A stretch of 36,736 bases of DNA from an uncultured Saprospiraceae bacterium (GTDB lineage Bacteria > Bacteroidota > Bacteroidia > Chitinophagales > Saprospiraceae). The notes beneath the pieces are model-generated. The model saw only the letters and a list, made by a program, of their open reading frames with translations, had not been told where the DNA came from and ran no database searches. The position numbers and the translations under genes are program-made. Shown here piece after piece: positions 1-7,971 of this stretch. Numbering within the stretch: the first letter of the stretch is position 1; each line of letters begins with the position of its first letter. The stretch is taken from the NCBI GenBank assembly GCA_937923345.1, contig CAKZVJ010000164.1, positions 68,052 to 104,787 of the forward strand, read 5' to 3'.

Positions 1-478
1 TAATAGTGAGTCCTTCTCTCTGTGGATCCCGATAGGTGTAGAACCATTGATGGAGCTTTAGTATTTTGGGGAATAAATCTTTGGCAAAAGAAAGTACTTT
101 TTGATTTGAAGGGAACTTATTCACTAGCGCTTCTAAAACAAAACCGTGTACTGGGGGCTGCGTAATTCCAGAAGTCTTTGGCTTGACAGGTGCACCTGAA
201 TTGACTTGCGCGTTCCAAAAATCATAATTGGGGAAATAGGTGTCTTCATTTTCACTGTGAAAAATGATGTGCGGAAGCATCCCATTTTCCCACTGACCAG
301 AAAATAAATTTTGCATTTCCTGAATGGCAAAATCTACATTAAAGTGCATCTGACCCAATGCCGTAAATCCAGAGTCCCAGTTCCACTGAAATGGATATAA
401 ACGTTGGGTGGGAATAGTGAATCCTTGTTTCCAATTGTTTAAGAGAACGGACGTAGATTTTTCGATTAGTTCCTCCAA
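1..478 (-). CDS. GH63/MGH1-like glycoside hydrolase, N-terminal part (runs off window)
   Basis: An open frame on the minus strand runs from about 478 to the left edge, so only the N-terminal ~159 residues are present. The translation contains LYPFQWNWDSGF, then GQWENGMLPHIIFH and a TQPPVHGFVLEAL stretch. From memory, this order is typical of the (alpha/alpha)6-barrel glycosidases related to mannosylglycerate hydrolase and GH63; the Asp of WNWDSG belongs to the sugar-binding/catalytic pocket in that family. The substrate cannot be assigned. The frame has no ATG: between the in-frame TAG upstream and the conserved part, the only usual initiator is TTG at 478-476 (ACT TTG GAG GAA). I chose that start. 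The gene lies 45 bp behind the MBL hydrolase on the same strand, so the two may be co-transcribed. Confidence 0.75.
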   Translation of the reverse strand, partial: MEELIEKSTSVLLNNWKQGFTIPTQRLYPFQWNWDSGFTALGQMHFNVDFAIQEMQNLFSGQWENGMLPHIIFHSENEDTYFPNYDFWNAQVNSGAPVKPKTSGITQPPVHGFVLEALVNKFPSNQKVLSFAKDLFPKILKLHQWFYTYRDPQREGLTI

Positions 479-522
479 AGTCGCTATGAAATTTTGTAAG
501 AACTAAAAATACATTTTTATTT

Positions 523-1383
523 TTAATCCGTCTCTTTCTTCATCAAGTATCTATATACTCCACTCAACTGCATTCTCGTAGGCATAGAAATGGCGTAGTA
601 ATCTGCGATGGCCTTACTAGGGCATAAGCTGAGCATTCTATTTCTCACCCACTCATTAAATTCAGAATAGGCTTCTTTCTTATCCGGGGTCTTATTATAT
701 AAGTCCTTGCTAAATGTCTCCAGTGCATCAATTTCTTTTCTTAAGTCATGAAGATGCTGCACAGCATTGTCATGGCTTCCGAAATGCGCTATGTGCAATA
801 TTTGAGGCTGCTCTTGCAAGAGAAGATCAATACTCTCTCTCCACTTATCAAAATGAATATCCGGTGGAGGGCAGGGCGGAATAGGAGGGCCCTTGGCAAT
901 ACGTATGCCACCCACATCACCGCAAACAATGCCTTCCTCAGTAGCATAAGCTGCATGATGATTGGCGTGGCCAGGACTATGAATAACTTTGATATTCTTG
1001 CCTCCTATTTCAAATGCTTGATTATGTGCAGCTACTACTAAATTCTTTTCGGGTGTTGGCATAAACTTTCCCCATAGCAGATCCATTTTGTCCTGGTATA
1101 ATTTCGTAGCGGAGGCCACTAGTCTGCTAGGGTCTATTAAGTGATTGACACCCACTGGATGAACGTATACTTTAGCGCCGTGTTTGGCAAATTCCCAAGC
1201 GCCACCAGCGTGGTCAAGATGAATGTGCGTCAAGAAAAGATGCTTGACATCCTCTTTTTTATACCCGTTTTCAGCAAGTCCTTTTTCAAGGTATTTAAAG
1301 CAGCTGTGTGGCCCAGTTTCAAAGAGTACTGGTCCTTCTGTAGTTTCCATTAAAAAAACCGAAATCAATTTCGGTTGGCCCAT
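523..1383 (-). CDS. MBL-fold metallo-hydrolase
   Basis: This is a 286-residue metallo-beta-lactamase-fold hydrolase. The metal-binding signature THIHLDHAGG sits at residues 52-61 (H53, H55, D57, H58), with further ligand candidates in SPGHANHH (near 140) and in CGDVGG. A glyoxalase II-like or lactonase-like hydrolytic role is likely, but the substrate is unknown. The ATG at 1383 lies 12 bp after the fmt stop codon. The frame stays open upstream into the fmt 3' end and encodes IKLIDLHF just before the Met. That resembles the usual first strand of this subfamily, yet no ATG/GTG/TTG is available there. The first ~10 codons also form a strong intrinsic-terminator hairpin (1352-1376). A second ATG lies at 1350, directly after the U-tract. 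The true start is therefore uncertain. Confidence 0.85.
   Translation of the reverse strand: MGQPKLISVFLMETTEGPVLFETGPHSCFKYLEKGLAENGYKKEDVKHLFLTHIHLDHAGGAWEFAKHGAKVYVHPVGVNHLIDPSRLVASATKLYQDKMDLLWGKFMPTPEKNLVVAAHNQAFEIGGKNIKVIHSPGHANHHAAYATEEGIVCGDVGGIRIAKGPPIPPCPPPDIHFDKWRESIDLLLQEQPQILHIAHFGSHDNAVQHLHDLRKEIDALETFSKDLYNKTPDKKEAYSEFNEWVRNRMLSLCPSKAIADYYAISMPTRMQLSGVYRYLMKKETD
1352..1376 (-). terminator. Intrinsic terminator-like hairpin inside the 5' end of the MBL gene
   Basis: Read on the minus strand, AACCGAAAT-tg-ATTTCGGTT forms a perfect 9-bp stem followed by seven T residues (plus-strand A's 1352-1358). It begins 19 nt after the fmt stop codon, the usual place for an fmt terminator. 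It also overlaps the first codons of the downstream MBL hydrolase. Confidence 0.7.
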
Positions 1384-1394
1384 GAAGTGTAAGT

Positions 1395-2354
1395 CTATAA
1401 GTTTGATAGGCTTGGATTTTGTATGATTTCACAATCTGTTATAGTATATCCATTGAGGAAACTATTCACATCCATTTTTCTTTTACCTTGTAGTTTGAGT
1501 TCCTTCACTTCAATATAGCCATCTAGAGTCGCAATGCGCAATTTCTTTTTGTGATCTGTCAATATGGTACCCGCTGTATAATCGTGCTTGCTGATCAATG
1601 CATGTGCTCGATAAATATCTAGTTGCTTCCCATCCAAATTTGTCCAGGCAGCAGGGTATGGACTCAGTCCTCTGATAAAGTTGAAAACGGTCGTAGTAGC
1701 TTGGTTAAAGTCAATTTTGCAAGTGTCATGAAAGATCTTAGGTGCTTTAGATACCTTGGAGTCATCTTGCGGAAAAAACGCTAGGTCGTCTGCTGCAATT
1801 TTATTCACACTGCTTAAAACAACTTCTGCCGCGACATGCATCATTTTATCGTGCAAGTCTCCGGCTGTTTCCATCGGGTCGATGGCGATGGGCTGCTTTA
1901 ACAAAACATCACCGGTGTCTATTTCATGTTTTAGTTTGAAGAAAGTCACTCCTGTTTCCGCATCTCCGTTGATGATGGCCCAATTTATGGGCGCTGCGCC
2001 TCTATATTTTGGGAGTAATGAGCCATGTAAATTGAACGTGCCCAATGGAGGCATATCCCATACGGCCACAGGCAGCATTCTGAAGGCGACAACGATCTGT
2101 AAATCAGCCTTCAGCACTTTAAGGTTATGTAAAAATTCGGGAGACTTTAGATTTGGAGGCTGCAAAATATTTAATCGTTGCTCTACCGCGTACTTCTTGA
2201 CTGCAGACTCTATTTTCTTTTTGCCTCCTCTGCCACCCATTTTATCAGTAGCCGTGATAACTCCCACTACCTCGTGATGCGATTCGTGTATGGCTTTTAG
2301 ACTGTGGACCGCAAATTCTGGGGTTCCCATGAATACAATTCTTAGCGATTTCAT
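1395..2354 (-). CDS. fmt: Methionyl-tRNA formyltransferase
   Basis: Fmt transfers a formyl group from 10-formyl-tetrahydrofolate to initiator Met-tRNA in the cytoplasm. The 319-residue product starts MKSLRIVFMGTPEFA. The catalytic block NLHGSLLPKYRGAAPINWAI is at residues 108-127 (N108, H110) and the third catalytic residue is D146 in HEIDTGDVL. The C-terminal OB-like domain follows from about 205. I chose the ATG at 2354 because the longer frame to 2396 adds 14 residues upstream of the conserved first beta strand. Length is normal for the family. It is the first gene of a leftward group with the MBL hydrolase and the glycosidase. It is divergent from the cytochrome c gene across about 300 bp. 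A terminator-like hairpin follows its stop codon. Confidence 0.97.
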   Translation of the reverse strand: MKSLRIVFMGTPEFAVHSLKAIHESHHEVVGVITATDKMGGRGGKKKIESAVKKYAVEQRLNILQPPNLKSPEFLHNLKVLKADLQIVVAFRMLPVAVWDMPPLGTFNLHGSLLPKYRGAAPINWAIINGDAETGVTFFKLKHEIDTGDVLLKQPIAIDPMETAGDLHDKMMHVAAEVVLSSVNKIAADDLAFFPQDDSKVSKAPKIFHDTCKIDFNQATTTVFNFIRGLSPYPAAWTNLDGKQLDIYRAHALISKHDYTAGTILTDHKKKLRIATLDGYIEVKELKLQGKRKMDVNSFLNGYTITDCEIIQNPSLSNL

Positions 2355-2652
2355 GTATGGTATTTTGCTGCGAAGATAGGGATAAGAATGCAGCAATTGC
2401 CTTTTCTAGCTCTGGGAATTGTCCAGCGCTACATAGGAGAGAGCTTGGGCTTTAATGATTGTTGCGTTCTGAGTAGAAAAGCAATTATTCACTCGATATA
2501 ATGACCAACATTATAGGCCGGAATTACTAAGATACGACTAATTCAATTGATAATAAATACTCCTGAAAGGCCTCATTTTGTTTAGACTTAGTCTGGATAA
2601 GATATTTGATAATTGGCCTTATCTACTCCGTATGATAAAGAGTATCTTTAGA

Positions 2653-3117
2653 ATGAACCAAAAATGTAGCATCATGGGATCATTTAGAAGTGTAAATATG
2701 ATTATCGCATTAGTCTGGCTGTACTTTGCTTTTACCGCCTCCGTATTATTCACAGAGATAAATAAGCCTAAAACAGCAACAGCCAATGAGCAGTCCGCAG
2801 AAAACATAGAAGCAGTTACAATGTCTGCAGAAGCTAAACTAGAAAAGCCTATCTTCAAAAACAATTGTGCCTCTTGTCATAATAAGAATATGACTACAGA
2901 CTTGACTGGACCAGCACTAAAGGGCGTAACAAATCGCTGGGCTGATTACCCAAAAGAAGATCTATATGCTTGGATTAGAAATTCTGACCTGCTCACCGAA
3001 GCTAAACATCCAAGGGCATTAGCATTGAAAAAGGAGTGGGATTATGCTAATATGACGTGTTTTAATCACTTGTCAGATGTAGACATTGACAACCTACTTG
3101 AATATATTGAACGCTAG
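2653..3117 (+). CDS. Cytochrome c-type membrane-anchored protein
   Basis: This is a small protein with one N-terminal hydrophobic segment (MIIALVWLYFAFTASVLF), a polar linker and a C-terminal cytochrome c domain. The haem-binding motif is NCASCH at about residues 71-76. A likely distal Met lies in YANMTCFNHLSDVDIDNLLEYI, a position where class I cytochromes usually have a Met followed by a C-terminal helix. It probably acts as a periplasmic electron carrier tethered to the inner membrane. The frame is open from a TTG at 2578, with ATGs at 2632, 2653, 2674 and 2698. I use 2653 because it leaves a short charged N-terminus before the membrane segment, but 2632 or 2674 are equally possible. No redox partner gene is adjacent. 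Confidence 0.85.
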   Translation: MNQKCSIMGSFRSVNMIIALVWLYFAFTASVLFTEINKPKTATANEQSAENIEAVTMSAEAKLEKPIFKNNCASCHNKNMTTDLTGPALKGVTNRWADYPKEDLYAWIRNSDLLTEAKHPRALALKKEWDYANMTCFNHLSDVDIDNLLEYIER

Positions 3118-3229
3118 CTGATATCGATTTGATTACTTGTACTCGAGTGGTCTTGGGCCTTACGATGATAATTCCAAATATCTTAATATATCGATGTAAT
3201 CCAAGTTATCCATGGAACGGATAAGCGCT

Positions 3230-3440
3230 GTGCAGTAGTGCCTCAGGTGGATGGATAGGTGGACTGGCTGAGGTAGACCGTGCGGCTGCTTGGGGGGTGG
3301 AAAGGGGCCGAGCGAATAGCGAGCTGCGAAACATAGCGACACGACTGAATGGTGCGTAGCAATCTTGGTCCAGTGGACCAAGATAGTGAAGGAACCTCTG
3401 CACCTTTGCAGGGGTTGTGATAGCCCCTAAATATTAATAT
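3230..3440. repeat. GC-rich intergenic palindrome island
   Basis: The gap from 3118 to 3573 has no convincing gene. Its middle is much more GC-rich than the neighbouring genes and carries a perfect 9-bp hairpin TCTTGGTCC-agt-GGACCAAGA (3363-3383). A second, slightly imperfect hairpin, CCTCTGCA-cct-TTGCAGGGG, follows near 3395. The purine-rich stretch around 3290-3350 resembles composition seen in other dispersed extragenic elements of the phylum. No second copy is present in this window, so calling it a repeat is inference. Short open frames here have no protein-like character. Confidence 0.4.
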
Positions 3441-3498
3441 AAGTACCTATAAATCAAACATTTGATACCTGTTACAAATATAAATAAAAAATAATACG

Positions 3499-3525
3499 TT
3501 GGTAAGAAGGAATGTTGTATTTTTA
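3499..3525 (+). promoter_or_regulatory. Possible Bacteroidota promoter for the OmpA gene
   Basis: TTG at 3499-3501 and TATTTTTA at 3518-3525 approximate the -33 and -7 (TAnnTTTG) boxes with plausible spacing, about 50 bp before the ATG at 3574. The last position of the -7 box differs from consensus. Confidence 0.35.
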
Positions 3526-3573
3526 CCTAGTTCAAGCATGATGCCTGGGCGCATATTTAAAATCGAATATAGC

Positions 3574-5298
3574 ATGATGAGGTTTTTTATTTTAATGACT
3601 TTTCTATTTGTAGCAAGTATTGTTACTGCTCAAATAACTACCCTCGAGGGCTACGTATTTGAAAACAATAATCGTGGCTATCTTAATCTCGTTAAAATCG
3701 AAATTAAGGAAAAAGAGGGCAGCTTCACTAAGAAAGCTATCTCTAATAAAGAGGGTTTTTTCACTTGTGAACTTCCAGTGGGTAAAGAGTTTACCTTGGT
3801 AGCACTGAAGGATGTTTTTGAGTACAAGGAAATGGACTTGAGTACGGTGAATGCGAAAGATAAAGTATTTACTAAAGTGGAAATGATCAGAGAGCCAGGC
3901 TACCTCTTTGAAGTGACAATGGCAGAAAAATTTGTAGAGGGCAAAGAGGAAATTGACGCCATCACTGATGCCTTGATAGAAATCTATAATAATACGGCGG
4001 ATACTTCTGTGCTGGTATTGTCCAAGCATCCTAGCCACACATTTAGTTACACTTTTGAACAAGGAAACCACTATACAGTTATGTTGCGGAAAGAAGGCTA
4101 CTTTACAAAGCGTCTAGAGGCCTTTGTTAATGTAGATGGATGTATCATGTGCTTCGAGGGGATTGACGAAATACAACCTGGTGCACCAGGGATAGCAGAT
4201 AATCTGACTGCAGGGCATCTGCAAGGAACGCTAGTCGCCAACGTCGAACTAGAAGAAATTAGAGTAGGAGAGCCTATAAAAGTGGAAAACATCTACTACG
4301 ATTTGGGGAAGTCAGAAATCAGAGAGGACGCCACCAAGCCGCTTGAAAACCTGATTCACGTGCTCAAGAATAATCCATCTCTAATGGTAGAACTTGGGTC
4401 GCATACAGACTCACAAGGAAATGATGAAAGTAATTACGCCTTGTCTTCAAAGCGTGCGCAGGCTGCAGTGGAGTATATATTAGCCAATAGTAATATTCGA
4501 AAAGCGAGAATACAAGCTAGAGGATACGGAGAGTCCAATCTCGTCAATGCTTGTAAAAATGGAGTAAAATGTAGTGACAGAAAGCATCAACAAAATAGAA
4601 GAACGGAGCTGAAAATTTTGGGCATCACAGAATATGATCCGTTTGCAGATAAGACCTTAGCGCAAATCATCAAAGAAGAAAAGTTTGAAGAAACACTTGC
4701 CGCTATTCAGGATCAAGACGTGGTGCAATTTGCACCCGGCGAAGTACCAGAAGAAATATTAGCACAGATAAATGGTAAGAGCGCTGCTACAGCGCCTGCT
4801 CCAACTAGCCAGCCCGCGCCCAATGCAGCGGCTACTGTCTCGATACCTGTTGTGCCTAGTCGTAATACAGCAGCTCCAAGTTCGCAGCCATCAGATATAG
4901 CCTTGGGTGCAAATACGCCTGTGGGAGAGAATGAGCCAGAGTTCGACCTAAATATTTCTACCAATAGTAGGCCCATTTCAAATGCTGGGGAGGCTCCTCT
5001 ATCTGGAGAATTTGAATTAGATATTAATATGGACCATGCTAAGCCCTCTCAGATATCGAAGGAGTACACTGGTTTTTTGGTGGAGTTCTTCAGATCTAAG
5101 ACGGTTTTACCTACAGATCACCCCATATTTCAAAAGCATGGAAATATCATAACAGATAAGTTGGGAGATGGGTCGGTCAGTTATATGATGGGAGATTATA
5201 AGAACAAGTCTGATGCAGAGAAATTCATGAAGCACATAGTTTCAAAACAATATACGAATTCCAAAGTGATTACATATTCTAACGGAAGCCGCTCATAA
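3574..5298 (+). CDS. OmpA-family outer-membrane protein with SPOR-like C-terminus
   Basis: The 574-residue product starts MMRFFILMTFLFVASIVTAQ, a Sec signal peptide. A carboxypeptidase-regulatory-like beta domain follows at about 20-90. An OmpA/MotB peptidoglycan-binding domain covers about 237-350: YYDLGKSEI, ELGSHTDSQG near 273, and HQQNRRTELKI near 336. A Pro/Ala-rich linker then leads to a C-terminal segment (about 498-572) with GFLVEFFRSK and MGDYKNKSDAEKFM, which looks like a SPOR-type domain. Both end domains would contact peptidoglycan. The protein probably tethers the outer membrane to the cell wall. The frame extends upstream to 3499, but the signal peptide fixes the start at 3574 or 3577. 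The next gene begins 3 bp after the stop, so the two are likely co-transcribed. Confidence 0.92.
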   Translation: MMRFFILMTFLFVASIVTAQITTLEGYVFENNNRGYLNLVKIEIKEKEGSFTKKAISNKEGFFTCELPVGKEFTLVALKDVFEYKEMDLSTVNAKDKVFTKVEMIREPGYLFEVTMAEKFVEGKEEIDAITDALIEIYNNTADTSVLVLSKHPSHTFSYTFEQGNHYTVMLRKEGYFTKRLEAFVNVDGCIMCFEGIDEIQPGAPGIADNLTAGHLQGTLVANVELEEIRVGEPIKVENIYYDLGKSEIREDATKPLENLIHVLKNNPSLMVELGSHTDSQGNDESNYALSSKRAQAAVEYILANSNIRKARIQARGYGESNLVNACKNGVKCSDRKHQQNRRTELKILGITEYDPFADKTLAQIIKEEKFEETLAAIQDQDVVQFAPGEVPEEILAQINGKSAATAPAPTSQPAPNAAATVSIPVVPSRNTAAPSSQPSDIALGANTPVGENEPEFDLNISTNSRPISNAGEAPLSGEFELDINMDHAKPSQISKEYTGFLVEFFRSKTVLPTDHPIFQKHGNIITDKLGDGSVSYMMGDYKNKSDAEKFMKHIVSKQYTNSKVITYSNGSRS

Positions 5299-5301
5299 GT
5301 C

Positions 5302-6141
5302 ATGCCTAGTAGTTCAACGCATACCCTGCAGTCCAATGATGGACTGGCTTTACATTCCGCTGCGTGGAAGATTGAGGCCGCCAAATTCAATGTTCTCATT
5401 GTTCATGGATTAGGCGAACACTCGGGCAGGTATGTTCATGTAGCTAAGTTTTACAATAATCTTGGAGCCAATGCATATGCCCTTGATCTAAGAGGACATG
5501 GCAAATCCGAGGGGGCGCGTGGATGTGGGCCGGATTTAGATGCTTTCCTAAACGATGTCGATGTATTGATTGCTCATACAAAGCAAGTCAGTCCTGGCTT
5601 GCCGTGGATATTCCATGTCCATAGTATGGGAGCCAATGTAGGATTAAATCATGTCATTCGGAGAAAGCCAGATTGCAAAGCAATCGTTGCTACGGGACCG
5701 TGGATTACGATACAAAATACGCCAAGCAAGGCCTTGGTCTTCGTAGCCAACTTGATCAATAGATTTGGCAGTTTCACCCAATCTAGCGAAATCGATGCCT
5801 CATTTGTTTCAACCGATGCTGCGGAGGTTGAAAAGTATATAAATGACCCATTGAACCATGATAAGATATCCAGTAAGGCGGGTATAGCCTTATATTATGC
5901 TGGACAGTTTCTATATGAGTATAAAGGAGGCATGCCCGTCCCAACGCTTATTATGCATGCCAAGCAGGATAGATTGACCTTAGCATCTGGTTCTGAGCAA
6001 TTTGCAGCTAACAATCCTCAAAATGTTACATTACGACTGTGGGAGGATGTCCATCATGAACTGCACAATGATGTAAAAAGAAACGAGCTCTTTGCAGAAA
6101 TCAAAACTTGGCTTCAAGATAGGTCAAACATTTTGCAATAA
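5302..6141 (+). CDS. Alpha/beta hydrolase, monoacylglycerol lipase-like (serine aminopeptidase S33 domain)
   Basis: This is a 279-residue alpha/beta hydrolase of the monoglyceride lipase/lysophospholipase type. VHGLGEHSGRY (residues 34-44) forms the oxyanion region and LDLRGHGKSEG (61-71) is the characteristic second block. The nucleophile elbow is VHSMGAN with S108; the family usually has GHSMGG, so the first Gly is replaced by Val and the last by Ala. The acid is D223 in HAKQDRLT and the base is H252 in DVHHELHND. No signal peptide is visible, so it should be cytoplasmic, acting on lipid esters. It starts 3 bp after the OmpA gene, which suggests co-transcription. The lipid substrate cannot be inferred. 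Confidence 0.9.
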   Translation: MPSSSTHTLQSNDGLALHSAAWKIEAAKFNVLIVHGLGEHSGRYVHVAKFYNNLGANAYALDLRGHGKSEGARGCGPDLDAFLNDVDVLIAHTKQVSPGLPWIFHVHSMGANVGLNHVIRRKPDCKAIVATGPWITIQNTPSKALVFVANLINRFGSFTQSSEIDASFVSTDAAEVEKYINDPLNHDKISSKAGIALYYAGQFLYEYKGGMPVPTLIMHAKQDRLTLASGSEQFAANNPQNVTLRLWEDVHHELHNDVKRNELFAEIKTWLQDRSNILQ

Positions 6142-6270
6142 AATGCTTGATTTGTGACTTAATAAAACTAACTTTAGTCTTATAAATACCAAGAGAACAA
6201 CAAAGCATAATCCCCATACAACTATCAGATTTGAGAATGGCCGTCATTGCGCGGCGTAAAGTGTTGTTTT

Positions 6271-6360
6271 ATGTTAGTATTTATTGTTGCCCTTATTGGC
6301 TTTTCTATCGGAGGATCTTTCGTACTTCTGAATAAGCTAAAAGGAAAAAGTTGGTTTTAA
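6271..6360 (+). CDS. Possible 29-aa membrane peptide
   Basis: An ATG at 6271 opens a 29-codon frame ending in TAA at 6360. The peptide begins MLVFIVALIGFSIGGSFVLL, a single hydrophobic helix, and ends in the basic NKLKGKSWF. This is the layout of a small inner-membrane peptide obeying the positive-inside rule. It lies alone between the alpha/beta hydrolase and the convergent accC gene. I do not recognise a family, and at this length chance cannot be excluded. Confidence 0.35.
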   Translation: MLVFIVALIGFSIGGSFVLLNKLKGKSWF

Positions 6361-6363
6361 GAA

Positions 6364-6379
6364 GCATACTCTTGTATGC
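6364..6379. terminator. Hairpin between convergent genes
   Basis: GCATAC-tctt-GTATGC forms a perfect 6-bp stem between the small ORF and the end of accC. No T-run follows on either strand, so a terminator role is only suggested by position. Confidence 0.25.
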
Positions 6380-6393
6380 CTCCACATATAGAT

Positions 6394-7869
6394 TTATTTC
6401 CTATTCTCATACCATATCTCATTCTGTGCCTCTGGAATATTGATTTCCTTGCTTGCTTGTTCGTAGAACAATGCAGCTATTTGTGCAACTAACTTCGTCT
6501 CTTCCTTACTTTTCTTGTTTTCTTTAGCATTGGGTCTGAAGTATTTTTTGACGAAGTGGGTGTCAAACTTACCAGATACAAAAGCCTTGTGATTCATCAC
6601 AAATTGTCCAAAATCTAAGGTCGTTTCGATTCCTTCTATATGATAATTAGAGATGGCTTTGTCCATTAATGCTATGGCTTCTTTTCTTGTATCACCATAG
6701 GTGACCAACTTCGCAATCATCGGATCATAATGTATGGGTATTTGCATCCCTTCTAGGAATGAATCATCGACTCTGATATTTTCTCCCTTAGGCGTTTCAT
6801 ATCTTTCAAGCGTGCCGATACTAGGCAAGAAATTATTTTTTGGATCTTCAGCATAGACGCGCAGCTCGACAGCGTGCCCTTTGATACTTAAGTCTTCTTG
6901 GTTAAAACTGAGTTTCTTTCCTCTAGCGACCAATATTTGCTGTTCTACCAAATCAACTCCTGTTATCATTTCTGTAACTGGATGCTCTACTTGTAGTCTG
7001 GTATTCATTTCTAAAAAGTAGAAATTTTTATGTTCATCCAACAGAAATTCAACCGTTCCAGCCCCTTCATATTTGCAAGACTTAGCAACCATAACAGCAG
7101 CCTCTCCCATGCGCTGACGCAAATCCTCGTCTAGTACAGCAGAGGGCGCTTCCTCTACTACTTTTTGATGTCTACGTTGTATGCTACATTCTCTCTCAAA
7201 TAGATGCACGACATTACCGTGTCCATCAGCTAGGACTTGTATCTCTATATGCCGAGGAGAACCTACATATTTCTCTATAAATACCGATCCATCTCCAAAT
7301 GCAGACACTGCCTCACTAATGGCACGATTCATCTGCTCCTCAAATTCCGCTTCATTTTCTACGATTCGCATTCCTTTACCTCCGCCACCCGCAGAGGCCT
7401 TTATGAGAATAGGGTAGCCAATGGTCTTGGCAATCTTTTTTGCCGCTTTTACATCCGTAATAGCCTTATCAACACCAGGCACCATTGGAATGTCATACTT
7501 CTTAACTGCATCTTTTGCATCAAGCTTGCTACCCATAATCTTGATAGAATGCGGAGAAGGGCCAATAAACTTGATACCCGCTTTGGTGACTGCCTTCGCA
7601 AACTTTGCGTTTTCGCTCAAGAAACCGTAACCTGGGTGTATACCATCCACCTTGAGATCCTTACAAACTTGAATAATTTTCTTTTGATTGAGGTATGATT
7701 CTGCAGAAGGCGCTGGACCTACACAGACTGCTTCATTCGCAAAATATACATGCGGTGCATCTCTATCTGCCTCTGAATAAATGGCTACCGTTTTGATGCC
7801 CATTTTATGCGCAGTACGCATGACACGTAAAGCAATTTCTCCTCTATTTGCAATAAGTATTTTCTTCAT
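6394..7869 (-). CDS. accC: Biotin carboxylase subunit (acetyl-/acyl-CoA carboxylase)
   Basis: This is the biotin carboxylase subunit that carboxylates the biotin of a carrier protein using ATP and bicarbonate; 491 residues. The start MKKILIANRGEIALRVMRTA is the classic N-terminus. The ATP-grasp glycine loop GGGGKGMRIV is at 161-170, ERECSIQRRHQK at 225-236, and EMNTRLQVEHPVTE at 287-300. All key residues are present. About 40 C-terminal residues beyond the usual end are lysine/glutamate-rich. No accB or carboxyltransferase gene lies beside it, so the complex is assembled from elsewhere. It may serve acetyl-CoA or propionyl-CoA carboxylase; the sequence alone does not settle which. It follows the lipoprotein gene on the same strand, but a strong terminator separates them. 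Confidence 0.95.
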   Translation of the reverse strand: MKKILIANRGEIALRVMRTAHKMGIKTVAIYSEADRDAPHVYFANEAVCVGPAPSAESYLNQKKIIQVCKDLKVDGIHPGYGFLSENAKFAKAVTKAGIKFIGPSPHSIKIMGSKLDAKDAVKKYDIPMVPGVDKAITDVKAAKKIAKTIGYPILIKASAGGGGKGMRIVENEAEFEEQMNRAISEAVSAFGDGSVFIEKYVGSPRHIEIQVLADGHGNVVHLFERECSIQRRHQKVVEEAPSAVLDEDLRQRMGEAAVMVAKSCKYEGAGTVEFLLDEHKNFYFLEMNTRLQVEHPVTEMITGVDLVEQQILVARGKKLSFNQEDLSIKGHAVELRVYAEDPKNNFLPSIGTLERYETPKGENIRVDDSFLEGMQIPIHYDPMIAKLVTYGDTRKEAIALMDKAISNYHIEGIETTLDFGQFVMNHKAFVSGKFDTHFVKKYFRPNAKENKKSKEETKLVAQIAALFYEQASKEINIPEAQNEIWYENRK

Positions 7870-7900
7870 TATACAAGTCTTAATTTGGCATCAATATTAC

Positions 7901-7934
7901 AAAAAAAAAGCGACCTCCCTTAGGAAATCGCTTT
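7901..7934 (-). terminator. Intrinsic terminator of the lipoprotein gene
   Basis: On the minus strand AAAGCGA pairs with TCGCTTT around a short inner stem (TTCC/GGGA), followed by a run of nine T's (A's 7901-7909 on the plus strand). It sits about 40 bp after the stop of the gene at 7972. Confidence 0.85.
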
Positions 7935-7971
7935 CTATAATTAAAACGAGATTCTTATTATAGGAATACTT

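Noticed and set aside
3160-3403. Minus-strand open frames in the gap before the OmpA gene
   Set aside because: They cover the GC-rich palindrome island, and two frames are open at once, which points to composition rather than coding.
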